Source: Gammaproteobacteria bacterium (GTDB lineage Bacteria > Pseudomonadota > Gammaproteobacteria > HK1). From it: a stretch of DNA of 64,000 nucleotides. Shown here in pieces: positions 7,501 to 17,800 of the stretch. Numbering within the stretch: the stretch's first letter is position 1; the number at the start of each line of letters is the position of its first letter. The stretch covers positions 1,102,001 through 1,166,000 of the forward strand of contig WLWT01000001.1 in NCBI GenBank assembly GCA_012103455.1. The letters are read 5' to 3'. The notes under the pieces are model-generated. The model ran no database searches and was not told the origin of the DNA. It saw nothing but the letters and a program-made list of their open reading frames with translations. The position numbers and the translations under genes are program-made.

Positions 7501-10500
7501 ATGAACATTGACGAGTTGATTGGAGCACTGAGTCGCCGGCGCCAAAGCGGCGGTGATGCATTCGTTTTTCGTTTTATGTCTTCACGAGGGAACGAGGAGC
7601 GGTCCTTAACATGGGAGCAACTCGACGTTAAGGCGCGTGCGTTTGCCGCGAGCCTGGTCGAATTCACCGCCACGAAGCTTGGCGATATCCGCCAACAGCC
7701 CGTCGTCGTGGCCTTACCGACCGGCGCAGAATTCGTCACTGTCTATCTGGGCTGCCTCTACGCTGGCGCGATCGCCGTGCCCATTCGCCATCCGCGGCCC
7801 AACCGCCCGTTGGACCACGCCAGCAACGTTATTCAAGACAGCGGAGCTGGGGTCATCTATACGACGCCCGAACTCATCGCGCCATTGAGCAAAGCGAGGC
7901 CGGAACTCGCCATCATGACGGCTGCGGACATTCAGCCCGATGCGGCGCCCACCTGGGTCCATCCCGATATTGGCGAGGGCGACATCGCGCACTTGCAATA
8001 CACATCCGGCTCCACGTCCGCGCCCAAAGGGGTGGCCATCAGCTACGGCAACCTATTGAGTAACGCGCGTGAGACGTGCGGCGTTTTTGCCGTTCGTCCC
8101 GACAGCCGGCTGTTGAGCTGGCTGCCCCTCTATCATGATTTGGGACTGGTATTCGGCCTCATTGTGCCGCTGTATGCGGGTTGCACGACAACGCTCATGG
8201 CGCCCACGAGTTTTGCGCAGCGCCCCTCCCGCTGGCTACACGCTCTTTCCGACCAGAACATTACCCATTCAGCGGCGCCGAACTTCGCCTACCAGGCCTG
8301 TCTCAGCATACCGAGCGGCGAACGCACTTCGCTTAACCTGAGCGCCTTGCAGGTGTTGATCAATGGTGCCGAGCCAGTGCGGGCCGAAACGATGGCGGCG
8401 TTTCGCCAAACATTCGCCCGTCATGGCCTGGGTGAGCGCGTTTTGTGCCCGGGCTACGGAATGGCTGAAAACACCTTGACCATCAGCGCCAACGGACCAG
8501 AGCGAGAGGTCGTCACCCGGTGTTTCGACGCCGACGCACTGAATGAGCGCCAGTTGAAGCCGGCGACTTCAGCTTCGCATCGCCAGCGTGAACTCGTGGC
8601 TTGCAACGGATCGCCGGTGGCCAACCGTATCGTGATCGTCGATCCCGATACTTTGATCCCTCTCAGCGGGGGCGACATTGGCGAGATTTGGACGACGGGT
8701 GGGTCAGTTGCGAAAGGCTATTGGGAACGACCGGAATTGAGCCGCGAGCGATTCGAGGCAAGCTTACCCGATGACGATGCCCGCTGGTTACGCACCGGCG
8801 ACTTGGGTGGAGTATTCGCTGGAGACCTATTTATCATCGGGCGAATGGATGACATGATGGTGCTGCGCGGCATCAACTACAACCCGGAAGACATTGAACA
8901 AACGGTGGAGGCCTGCGTACCGGAACTCGAACCTGGTGGAGCTGTGGTTTTTGCGGCCGATTTGAGCGGTGCTACCTGCCTGGCGGTGGTACATGAAGTC
9001 ACCCGTAGTGCGCTCAGAATCGTACGACGGGGCGGGCCGGAAGCGGACGCGCTGCGCGACCGCCTGGTCAAGGCGGTCCGCGCGCAACTGAGCGAACAGC
9101 ACGACCTCGAATTGGGAGCGCTGCTGCTGCTCCCGCCCAAAGGCATACCAAAAACCCACACCGGCAAAAAACAACGTCACGTCTGCCGCCGCGATTTCGC
9201 AGCCGGTTCTCTTCGCACCGAGATGCAGTGGCTTAACGCTCAGTTCGTCTCCAGCACCATGCAACGGGCGCTAGGGTCTTCCGCATCCCGTGAACCCGGC
9301 AAGACCGAGCGTGTAGCCGAGTTGCAGACCTGGCTTCGCGACTACGCGGCTTCCCGGCTTAACTCCCGGCTAATGGATGAGCGCCGCACGATCCCTCCCC
9401 ACGTGGTGATGGATTTCGGCAACGCGGGTCTGCTCGGCATGGTTGCGCCGCAGGCGTATGGCGGCCTCGGACTCGGCGATCTGGAAATCATCGAAATCAT
9501 CCAACAGTTGGCCGCCATCGACACGACGCTCGCGTCGTTCACTGCGGTCAACAACGCGCTCGGCCTGCGGCCGATTTTGCGCTACGGACAGCCCGCGCTC
9601 ATCGATCGTTTGATGCCGGATCTAGCGGCGGGGCGAAAGCTTGCATCCTTTGCGATGACGGAGGCGGACGCGGGTTCCAACATTCGCAATTTGTCCGCTC
9701 ACGGCATTCCAAGCGGCGACAAAAGATGGCGGCTTTGGGGCACCAAATGGTGGAGCGGGACGGCCGCGTGGGCCAGTGTCATCAATACTTTTGTCCGGCT
9801 CGAAGGTCCGCCAGGTGCACCGCACGGCGTAACCGGGTTCGTGCTGGAAGCCGGTCAACCCGGCTTGAGGCAAGGCCCCGAAGCATTGACCATGGGTTTG
9901 CGCGCCATGGTGCAAAATCAGGTGCTGTTGGAAGGTGTACAAGTCGGGTCGGAGCAGCGTCTGGGTGACATCGGCGACGGTATGACGCCGGCCTCCGACA
10001 CCATGGAGTACGGCCGCTTCATCATTGCCGGCATGTCGCTGGGTATTATCAAGCGCGCCCTGCAGTTGATGGCCCGCCACGCAGCTCGGCGCACCATCGC
10101 GACGGGCGTGTTGATCGACAATCCTGCCACCCGCCTTCACATCGCCGAGTTGAGCGCCGCACACACCGCCATTGAAGCGCTCGTGCAGGTGGTGGGCGCC
10201 AGGCTGGATGCCGGTGAAACCGTACCGGTAGAACTCTACTGCGCGTTGAAAACGTGCGCTCCAGAATACGCCTGGCGGGCGGCCGACAGGTTGGTGCAAC
10301 AACTGGCGGGTCGCGGTTATATCGAGTCCAACATTGCCCCGCAAATACTACGTGACGCGCGGGTGCTGCGGATTTTCGAAGGACCGACGGAGCCGATGAA
10401 TGCGCATATCGGTGCGCGTCTCGTGCATATGCCTGAACAACTCTGCGACTTCGTCAGCCAAAATCTCGGTACCCACGAGCTGGCCGGCGAGTTGCGCACC

Positions 10501-11328
10501 ATGGCCGATGAAGTGCAAGCCTACGCAGGCGCTCACGCCGGCAGCTTCGGGGGAACACAAGCAGCGAAGATCTGGGCGCAGTTGCAGATCGGCGAGACGG
10601 CGAGCTTCGGCATTTTGCTCGCATGCTTACGGTATCGATCGTCGCAATTCACAACACCCGCTCAATCCCGCGCGCTCGACTGGGCAAGAGCCCGATTCGA
10701 GCGGCGCCGCGCCAAGTCGTTACAACCGAGCCCGGCGCAACGGGCGTTGCTCGAGCGCGCGGAGTTAGACACAACGATTGCCGGCTTTGAGCAGACCATC
10801 GGTGATATCGAGCAAGGAGCAGTGGGCGAAGCCTGTGAACTCGACGCATTGCTCACGTCAAAGCAGGCCATCACAGAGGTCGCCATCACAGAGGTCGAAG
10901 AACAAGCGCCTTTGGCAGCGCAGCCGCAATCTGTTTTCGTTGGCGGTCCAAACGACGCGGATTCGGCTGACTATATGCGTTTTGTCGATTGGCTCAAGGT
11001 ATGGATTGCCGACGAGTTCGGCCTGCGCCGCACAGCTATTGATGAGGAAGACCGTTTTGCGGCATTCGGTATGAGTTCCGTGACCGCCCAAATCCTGGTA
11101 GCGGCGCTCGAAGACTGGCTCGGCATCGAACTGCCCACAACGCTGATTTGGGAATTTCACACAGTCGGCGCATTGGCCCGCCATCTGGCAAGTTTGACGA
11201 GCGAACACGGCGATGAGGCGGCCCCACATGCCACCGACAGTGATCCGCTCGCACTCCTGGCGCGGGTCGATCAACTCTCCCAGGAAGAACTCGAGGCGTT
11301 CGTCGCTCAATACGAGGACAGGCAGTGA
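7501..11328 (+). CDS. Loading protein: fatty acyl-AMP ligase - acyl-CoA dehydrogenase - ACP
   Basis: A 1275-residue starter module. Residues 1 to about 585 are an adenylate-forming enzyme with core motif QYTSGSTSAPKGVAIS (near 165) and GYGMAENTL; the arrangement is that of fatty acyl-AMP ligases, which hand an acyl-AMP directly to a carrier protein. Residues about 600-965 are a complete acyl-CoA dehydrogenase-like domain with AMTEADAGSN and RIFEGPTEPM, likely oxidising the tethered acyl chain to a 2-enoyl chain. An ACP follows near 1150-1215, with its serine in FGMSSVTAQ. A 15-bp direct duplication (10867-10896, AITEV twice) sits in the linker before the ACP. The stop overlaps the next gene start. 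Chain length and exact oxidation cannot be read from sequence. Confidence 0.9.
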   Translation: MNIDELIGALSRRRQSGGDAFVFRFMSSRGNEERSLTWEQLDVKARAFAASLVEFTATKLGDIRQQPVVVALPTGAEFVTVYLGCLYAGAIAVPIRHPRPNRPLDHASNVIQDSGAGVIYTTPELIAPLSKARPELAIMTAADIQPDAAPTWVHPDIGEGDIAHLQYTSGSTSAPKGVAISYGNLLSNARETCGVFAVRPDSRLLSWLPLYHDLGLVFGLIVPLYAGCTTTLMAPTSFAQRPSRWLHALSDQNITHSAAPNFAYQACLSIPSGERTSLNLSALQVLINGAEPVRAETMAAFRQTFARHGLGERVLCPGYGMAENTLTISANGPEREVVTRCFDADALNERQLKPATSASHRQRELVACNGSPVANRIVIVDPDTLIPLSGGDIGEIWTTGGSVAKGYWERPELSRERFEASLPDDDARWLRTGDLGGVFAGDLFIIGRMDDMMVLRGINYNPEDIEQTVEACVPELEPGGAVVFAADLSGATCLAVVHEVTRSALRIVRRGGPEADALRDRLVKAVRAQLSEQHDLELGALLLLPPKGIPKTHTGKKQRHVCRRDFAAGSLRTEMQWLNAQFVSSTMQRALGSSASREPGKTERVAELQTWLRDYAASRLNSRLMDERRTIPPHVVMDFGNAGLLGMVAPQAYGGLGLGDLEIIEIIQQLAAIDTTLASFTAVNNALGLRPILRYGQPALIDRLMPDLAAGRKLASFAMTEADAGSNIRNLSAHGIPSGDKRWRLWGTKWWSGTAAWASVINTFVRLEGPPGAPHGVTGFVLEAGQPGLRQGPEALTMGLRAMVQNQVLLEGVQVGSEQRLGDIGDGMTPASDTMEYGRFIIAGMSLGIIKRALQLMARHAARRTIATGVLIDNPATRLHIAELSAAHTAIEALVQVVGARLDAGETVPVELYCALKTCAPEYAWRAADRLVQQLAGRGYIESNIAPQILRDARVLRIFEGPTEPMNAHIGARLVHMPEQLCDFVSQNLGTHELAGELRTMADEVQAYAGAHAGSFGGTQAAKIWAQLQIGETASFGILLACLRYRSSQFTTPAQSRALDWARARFERRRAKSLQPSPAQRALLERAELDTTIAGFEQTIGDIEQGAVGEACELDALLTSKQAITEVAITEVEEQAPLAAQPQSVFVGGPNDADSADYMRFVDWLKVWIADEFGLRRTAIDEEDRFAAFGMSSVTAQILVAALEDWLGIELPTTLIWEFHTVGALARHLASLTSEHGDEAAPHATDSDPLALLARVDQLSQEELEAFVAQYEDRQ
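10867..10896 (+). repeat. 15-bp direct tandem repeat, two units, in the ACAD-ACP linker
   Basis: GCCATCACAGAGGTC occurs twice in tandem and keeps the reading frame, adding a duplicated pentapeptide AITEV between the dehydrogenase and ACP domains. It is one of several short in-frame tandem repeats in the window. Confidence 0.8.
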
Positions 11329-14300
11329 CCGCAGCCACACGAACTGAACAAACGAGTGCCGATGAGTTAAAAGTACGGCTCAAACAGTTGCTCCGCGAAC
11401 GACTAGGGGTCAAAGGCGCGCAATTTCCACTGAGTCCGGGCCAAGAAGCGCTGTGGTTCTTGTGGCAACTCGCGCCCGCGAGTTCTGCGTTTTCCATGGC
11501 TCTGCCGCTACGCATCCGTGGTGCACTGGACCATGATGCTCTAAACCGAGCTTTCACTACCGTGGTCGAGCGCCACGATTGCGTGCACATGCAATTCTCC
11601 GAGTTAGGCGGCACGCTGCGCCAACAAGTCGATCGGACTCGCTTACCCGCCATCGAGCGAATTACCGCGCGGGATTGGGACGACGTCCGTCTTATCCAGG
11701 CGGTGCGACAGCACGCCCGAGCGCCCTTCGACCTGCGTGAGAACGCCCAGCTACGTGCGCGGCTCTTCGAGATTGACCCGGCGCACCACGTCCTCTCATT
11801 GGTGCTGCACCACATCGTGGGCGATCTGTGGTCACTGATCGTGCTGATGGATGAATTGCGCGAGTCGTATGAGGCCGCCACCACTGGCCGAATGGCAAAC
11901 TTGACCGAACTACCGTTACGCTTTGAGGACTACGTCCTGCAGATGCGCGGCAAGGCAAGCGACGGAGCATTCGACGCTGATCTCGACTGGTGGGCCCAAC
12001 AACTGGGCAGCGACCTGCCAGTGCTGGACTTGCCCTGCGACTATCCCCGACCGCCGCGGCAAAAGTTTCGCGGCGCCACCCACTTTCAGCAAATTGACGC
12101 CACCTTGACCACCCGGTTGGAAGGCTTTGCACGCGCACACGATACGACGCTCTTCATGGCGCTGTTGGCCAGCTATCAAATTCTCCTTCACCGGTTCACC
12201 GGCCAGGAGCGCATCATCACCGGAACACCATTTTCGGGTCGTAGAGGGCGAGGCTTTGGCGAGCTTGTCGGAGATTTCATCAACATGCTGCCAGTGCCCG
12301 CGCAGTTTGCGACCGAGACGCACTTCGCGGCCCATCTGGCAGCCACTCGAAGCGCGCTGTTGGGAGCGATGCAGCACCAGGATTGTCCGTTTTCAATGAT
12401 TGCGGATCGCGTTGCACCGACGCGTGACCTCAGCCATCCGCCGGTGTTTCAAACCACCTTCGTGCTGCAAGAGTTCCATCGCTACGCCGCTTTGCAAAAC
12501 ACACTCCTGCCGGCGGTGGACGAGGCCGCCGTGCCATTCGCGGATCTGTTGCTTGAGCCAATTGCGCTGCCTCAGCAAGACGGGCAGTTCGATCTCAACT
12601 TAGAGATGAAACGCGACAGCCTGGGCCGCTTGCAAGCAGCGTGGAAGTACGATGCGGATCTGTTCCTGCCCGAGACCATCGCGGGCATCGCCAGCAGTTT
12701 CGAAGTACTCCTACGGCAGATGCTCGCCGCGCCCGACCTACCAATCAGCGATCTATCACTGTTGGACGCTGACACGGCGGCCGCCGTCATTGCCGCATCA
12801 CAGGGACCGCAGATCGATCTACCCGAGGAGAAATCTGTCGTCGCGTTGTTCGAGAGCTGGGCGGTGAAGACGCCGGATGCGCCGGCGCTCTGTTGTGGTG
12901 AGGAGCAACTCTCCTACGCCGAAGTGCACGAACGCGCAGTGGCACTAGCCCGCGGGCTGGCGGCGCGCGGCGTAGGGCCGGAGGTCATGGTCAGCCTCGC
13001 TTTACCCCGGGGGCCCGAGCTAGCGCTCGCGATGCTGGGTACCATGCGCGCGGGCGGCGCATTCTTGCCGTTGAGCCCGGAGCTGCCGCCACAACGGCTG
13101 GGCCAGGTGGTTAGGCAAAGCGATAGCCGCGTGGTCGTCACCACCACTGCTTTGGCAGCGTCCGTACGCGCCGCTTTGGAGTCAGCCATAGAGGACATCA
13201 GTGCCGAGTTGATTACCATCGACACCCTTGTGGCAGAACCGAATACGGCGGCGCTTCCCGGCGAGTGTGCCGACCACCATCTGGCGTATATGATGTTTAC
13301 TTCCGGCTCCACCGGCACACCCAAGGGCGTGATGGTCGAGCACATCGGGATGGTCAATCACACGCTCGGCAAACTCGGTGATCTCGATTTTTCCCAGCAA
13401 GACCGCCTGGCCCAAAACGCGCCGCAGAGCTTCGACGTGGTCGTTTGGCAGAACCTCGCGCCACTGGCCTGCGGCGGCTCTGTGCAGATCATTGCGGACG
13501 AACAAGCAGAGGACCCCGCCCGTCTCTTCGCTGAATGTATTGCACGCGGTGTCACTGTCCTTCAAGTGGTGCCATCAATGATGCGGGCGTTGATTGAAGA
13601 AGCAGAGTCGGCCGACAACCCACCCGCGCTCGGAGCACTACGGTGGCTTGTGCCTACAGGCGAAGCACTGCCAACCGAGTTGTGTCAACGTTGGTTGGCA
13701 CTGTATCCGGACATTCCCATCCTCAACACCTATGGATCGACGGAGTGCTCCGACGACCAATGCCACTATCGGTTGACGGAGGTGGCCTCAGCGGACGCGG
13801 CACAGCCGGTCATTACGGTCGGGCAACCTATACGAAACATGGCAGCGTATGTGTTGGATCGAACCCTGTCGCCGGTGCCGCCCGGTGTGGTCGGAGAACT
13901 CTACATCGGTGGCATCGGAGTAGGCCGTGGTTATCGCGATGACTCGGTGAAAACCGCGGCTGCTTTCTTGACGGATCCGTTCTCCGCTCGAGAAGGCGCG
14001 CGAGTTTATAAATCCCGCGATATGGCGAGACGGCGTCCCGACGGAAGAATCGAATTTCTCGGACGGCTAGACAGCATGGTGAAGTTACATGGCGTCCGCA
14101 TTGAACCGGCGGAGATCGAGGCAACCTTGATGGCGCATGCGGATGTATCTGAAGCCATCGTCCAGCCGCGCTCAGATCCCGACGGTCAAACCCGCCTCGT
14201 CGCGTATGTCGTATTGCACGACGGCGCATCGCTTACCTCGATTCGTGCGCATCTGAGCGATCGCTTGCCGTTCACGATGATTCCAGATCTGTTTGTCCCG

Positions 14301-14750
14301 CTAGCCAGTGTTCCTTTGACGGCCAATGGCAAGCTCGATCTTGCCGCGCTTCCTGCACCCGAGTGGCCGGGCGCACAGGCGGCAGCGCCGAGACCACCAC
14401 AAACGGCAACGCAGCACAAGCTCGCCTCTATATGGGCCGATCTGCTGCAAAACGACGCCGTATCTATTCGAGATGATTTCTTCGCCTGCGGAGGCGATAG
14501 CATCAAATCAATCAAGTTGGCTGCACGCGCCCAGGAACTCGGCCTGGATCTGGAAGTCGTGGACGTATTCGTAAACCGGACTATCGAAGCCATTGCCGAA
14601 CAGATCGAGCTAAGTACGGTCACCCGCGGCGATAAGGCTCGGTTGAAGCACGTGTCGAAACAAACGGCCCTGGTCCAAGCGGCCGAGTTGCTAACACCCG
14701 ACGTGCTCGCCAAAGCGCGCTCCATGGTCCACTTCGACAATGAGGCATAA
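11325..14750 (+). CDS. NRPS module C-A-T (first amino acid)
   Basis: An 1141-residue single NRPS module. The condensation domain (about residues 30-470) has an intact HHIVGDLWS motif near 162. The adenylation domain (about 500-1010) has FTSGSTGTPKG, NTYGSTECSDD and NGKLDLA. The carrier domain serine is in FFACGGDSIKS near 1052. Aligning by eye with PheA pocket positions gives approximately D-V-W-Q-V-T-T-D-D-K. The two acidic residues late in the code hint at a basic or polar side chain, but I do not recognise a specific substrate. It starts 4 bp inside the FAAL gene, so it should accept the fatty acyl chain and form the N-acyl amino acid. No epimerase is present. Confidence 0.92.
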   Translation: MTAATRTEQTSADELKVRLKQLLRERLGVKGAQFPLSPGQEALWFLWQLAPASSAFSMALPLRIRGALDHDALNRAFTTVVERHDCVHMQFSELGGTLRQQVDRTRLPAIERITARDWDDVRLIQAVRQHARAPFDLRENAQLRARLFEIDPAHHVLSLVLHHIVGDLWSLIVLMDELRESYEAATTGRMANLTELPLRFEDYVLQMRGKASDGAFDADLDWWAQQLGSDLPVLDLPCDYPRPPRQKFRGATHFQQIDATLTTRLEGFARAHDTTLFMALLASYQILLHRFTGQERIITGTPFSGRRGRGFGELVGDFINMLPVPAQFATETHFAAHLAATRSALLGAMQHQDCPFSMIADRVAPTRDLSHPPVFQTTFVLQEFHRYAALQNTLLPAVDEAAVPFADLLLEPIALPQQDGQFDLNLEMKRDSLGRLQAAWKYDADLFLPETIAGIASSFEVLLRQMLAAPDLPISDLSLLDADTAAAVIAASQGPQIDLPEEKSVVALFESWAVKTPDAPALCCGEEQLSYAEVHERAVALARGLAARGVGPEVMVSLALPRGPELALAMLGTMRAGGAFLPLSPELPPQRLGQVVRQSDSRVVVTTTALAASVRAALESAIEDISAELITIDTLVAEPNTAALPGECADHHLAYMMFTSGSTGTPKGVMVEHIGMVNHTLGKLGDLDFSQQDRLAQNAPQSFDVVVWQNLAPLACGGSVQIIADEQAEDPARLFAECIARGVTVLQVVPSMMRALIEEAESADNPPALGALRWLVPTGEALPTELCQRWLALYPDIPILNTYGSTECSDDQCHYRLTEVASADAAQPVITVGQPIRNMAAYVLDRTLSPVPPGVVGELYIGGIGVGRGYRDDSVKTAAAFLTDPFSAREGARVYKSRDMARRRPDGRIEFLGRLDSMVKLHGVRIEPAEIEATLMAHADVSEAIVQPRSDPDGQTRLVAYVVLHDGASLTSIRAHLSDRLPFTMIPDLFVPLASVPLTANGKLDLAALPAPEWPGAQAAAPRPPQTATQHKLASIWADLLQNDAVSIRDDFFACGGDSIKSIKLAARAQELGLDLEVVDVFVNRTIEAIAEQIELSTVTRGDKARLKHVSKQTALVQAAELLTPDVLAKARSMVHFDNEA

Positions 14751-14876
14751 AACAAGCACGCACGCTACGCCGCCGCACCACACCAGTGTGGCGACGCTGG
14801 GCTGACCGACCGTGCCGCACATCATCCGTATTAGCCGCAAGCACACACGTTTCACGAGTTCAGCGTCATCCGACCA
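14751..14876 (+). other. Short intergenic gap inside the NRPS operon
   Basis: A 126-bp spacer between the first two NRPS genes, the only substantial gap in an operon whose other junctions overlap. I see no gene, clear terminator or promoter in it. It could hold a secondary promoter or be a relic of a rearrangement between modules. Confidence 0.3.
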
Positions 14877-17800
14877 ATGAGCAACGAAGAAGTCTTTGAT
14901 GCCTATCAACTCTCGCCGCTGCAAGCCGGCATGTTGTATCAATGTGTCGCACGCCCGGTGCCCGATCTTTACGTTGAACAGTTCACATGCCCACTCGAGG
15001 GACCGCTTCAAATGGAGGCCTTCGAGCGTGCGTGGGAACTCGCACTATCGCGTCACGCGCCCCTGCGCACCGCCTTCGCATGGGACGGTATGCCCGAGCC
15101 GATTCAAGTTGTTGGCGACAAGGTCAAACTACCCCTTCGCGTCTTGGTTTGGGGCACTCAGGAAAGCTCAGCCAGCGACGCGCGCCTCGATGCGCTCAAA
15201 CGCGAAGAGCGCCTGAAGGGATTCGATTTGAGCCGCGCGCCATTGCTGCGCCTCGTCGTCGTGGTGCTGGGCCCGACCAGCTATCACCTGATCTGGACCT
15301 GGCACCACATCGTGTTGGACGCATGGTCCGGTCCAGTGCTCCTGGACGAGGTCTTGACAGCCTACGCTGCCTACATCGACGGCAAGCTCCCGGAGCTACC
15401 CGAGGTGAGGCCGTACAAGGAGTTCGTCGCTTTTGCGCGGGCGCCACTGGACACCGAAGCAAGCACTTTCTGGCGGCGTACGCTCGGCGACCTACACGAA
15501 ACGCGGGCGGTCGATTTGGGTGTTCCGGAACCTCCGCGACCGGATGAGGCGGACTATCAATTGCTGTTCCGCGATCTCTCGAACGACCGTATCCCCGCTC
15601 TGCGCGTGAGCGCCGCAACATTTGGAGTGACCTTGAATACACTGGTGCAGTGCGCTTGGGCGCTGGTGTTGGGCAACTGTCAGGGCACTCAGGACGTGCT
15701 GTTCGGCACTGCCGTATCCGGCCGTCCAGCGCAATTGCCTGGTGTGGAGCGTATGGTCGGGTTGTTCATCAATACCCTACCGGTGCGGGTGCAATTTCGA
15801 GCCGGGCAGCCGCTGCGAAACCTCTTGCAGGCATTGCAAGCCCAGCTAGTGGCAGCCCGCCAATACGAACACATGCCGCTCGTCGATATTCATGCTTGCA
15901 GTCTCCTTCCGGCCGGTCAACCGATGTTCGAGAGTCTGTTGGTGTTCGAGGACTTCGAGGACCAGCAACACAGCACGCAGGCGGGGCAGTTGCAATTGGG
16001 AGCTGCGGACTTCATAGAACGTGCCGATTTTCCTCTGACCGTGCTCTTCAGCGTGCGTGACGGCAAACAACTCGGCGTTGGCTTCGAGCGAGCGCTGATT
16101 GATCCGGCGAGCGCCGCGCGGCTCCTGGCACGCCTGGACCAGACACTCGGTGCCCTGGTGACCGACGTCAACGCGACCGTCGGCGCGATCGAGGTGCTAC
16201 CGGATGACGAGCGCGATCTGCTGCGTCGCTGGTCACGAGATCCTGACTGGTGTGCTCCGCCGGACTGTGAGCGCTCCGTCACCCGAGCGTTCGAGGAACA
16301 GGTTGCCACCACCCCCGAGCTGCCGGCGGCAGTGTATTGGACCGCCCAGGGTGACATCACACTCACCTACCGTGAGCTTGACGCCCGGGCAAACCGGATG
16401 GCAGTGCACCTGCGAAAGCAGGGAATCGGGCCAGGAAATTTTGTCGCGATTTGCATGGAGGCAGGGTTAGCGCGTCTGACAGGTGTGCTAGCAGCTATGA
16501 AGGCCGGGGCCGCTTATGTGCCGCTGGATCCTCGGATGCCGCTGACAGCGTTGGCCGAACTGATCGCTGATTGCGCAGCCGCCACGGTGCTCGTCGATGT
16601 ACAAACGGAGTCGAAGCTGTCCGAACTGACCACGCTCAGCGCACTTCTGTGCGCCGAAGATGGTGCAGATTTCGCGCAGCTCCCGGCCGACCCACCCCAG
16701 GCGGCCGCTGATCCGCGCGATGCCGCATACATGATTTATACATCCGGCTCGACCGGCCGGCGCAAAGGTGTAGTGATCGAACATCACGCACTGGCGCGCA
16801 TGGTCGCCGCGCAACGCCACCCATTTCGCATCGGGCACGGCACGAGGGTGCTGCAGTTTGCTTCGTTCAGTTTCGATGCCTCGGTATCCGAGATTTTCTC
16901 AACGCTGCTATACGGCGGCACGCTCTACATGGCGCCTCGGGAGCGGTTGGTGCCCTCAGCGGAATTCCTCGACCTGCTCCACAAGTGGAGGATCAACACC
17001 ATTACCTTGCCACCCTCGGTGCTGGCCCGCTTGCCGCTGCGAGAGCTGCCCGATCTCCAGGTTCTAGTCACTGCGGGCGAACCTTGCACCACCGAACTCG
17101 TGAATCTGTGGGCGCCAGGACGCACATACATAAACGCTTACGGGCCAACCGAGTGTACGGTTTGTGCGACGCTTGGTGCCGTCAAGCCCGGCGACCCAAG
17201 GCCGAGTATCGGCCGGGCGATGGGCGAGGTCGAAGTGCACGTACTCGATCCACAGTTACGTCCCAGCCCTATAGGCGCGGCCGGGGAACTGTGCTTGGGC
17301 GGGCCGCAACTGGCGCGTGGCTACTGGCAGCGTCCTGAACTCGAAGCCGTCGCATTTGTGCCGCATCCTTTCGACGTGAGCCCTGAAGCTCGGCTGTACC
17401 GTACTGGCGACCGGGTTCGTTTTCTACCCGATGGTCGCCTCGATTTTTTGGGCCGTATCGACCATCAACTGAAACTGCGCGGCCGCCGAGTCGAACCGGG
17501 TGAGATCGAGACGGCGCTGCGCAGCGCAGACACTGTTTCCGACGCAGCCGTGGTGGCTGTCGAAGACAATGACGAACATCAACTCATCGCATTTATCACA
17601 CCGCAAGCGGCCACAGTGCCGCAGTGGTGGCCGTCGATTTCCGAGTTCCTGGTCTACGACGACTTGGCTTATCACGCCATGAGTTCGGACCAACGGCGCA
17701 ATGATAGCTACCGCGCCGCACTGGCCAAGCACGCTCCTGGCAAGGTCGTGCTCGATATCGGCACCGGCCCGGAAGCTCTGCTGTCGCGGTTCGCTATCGA

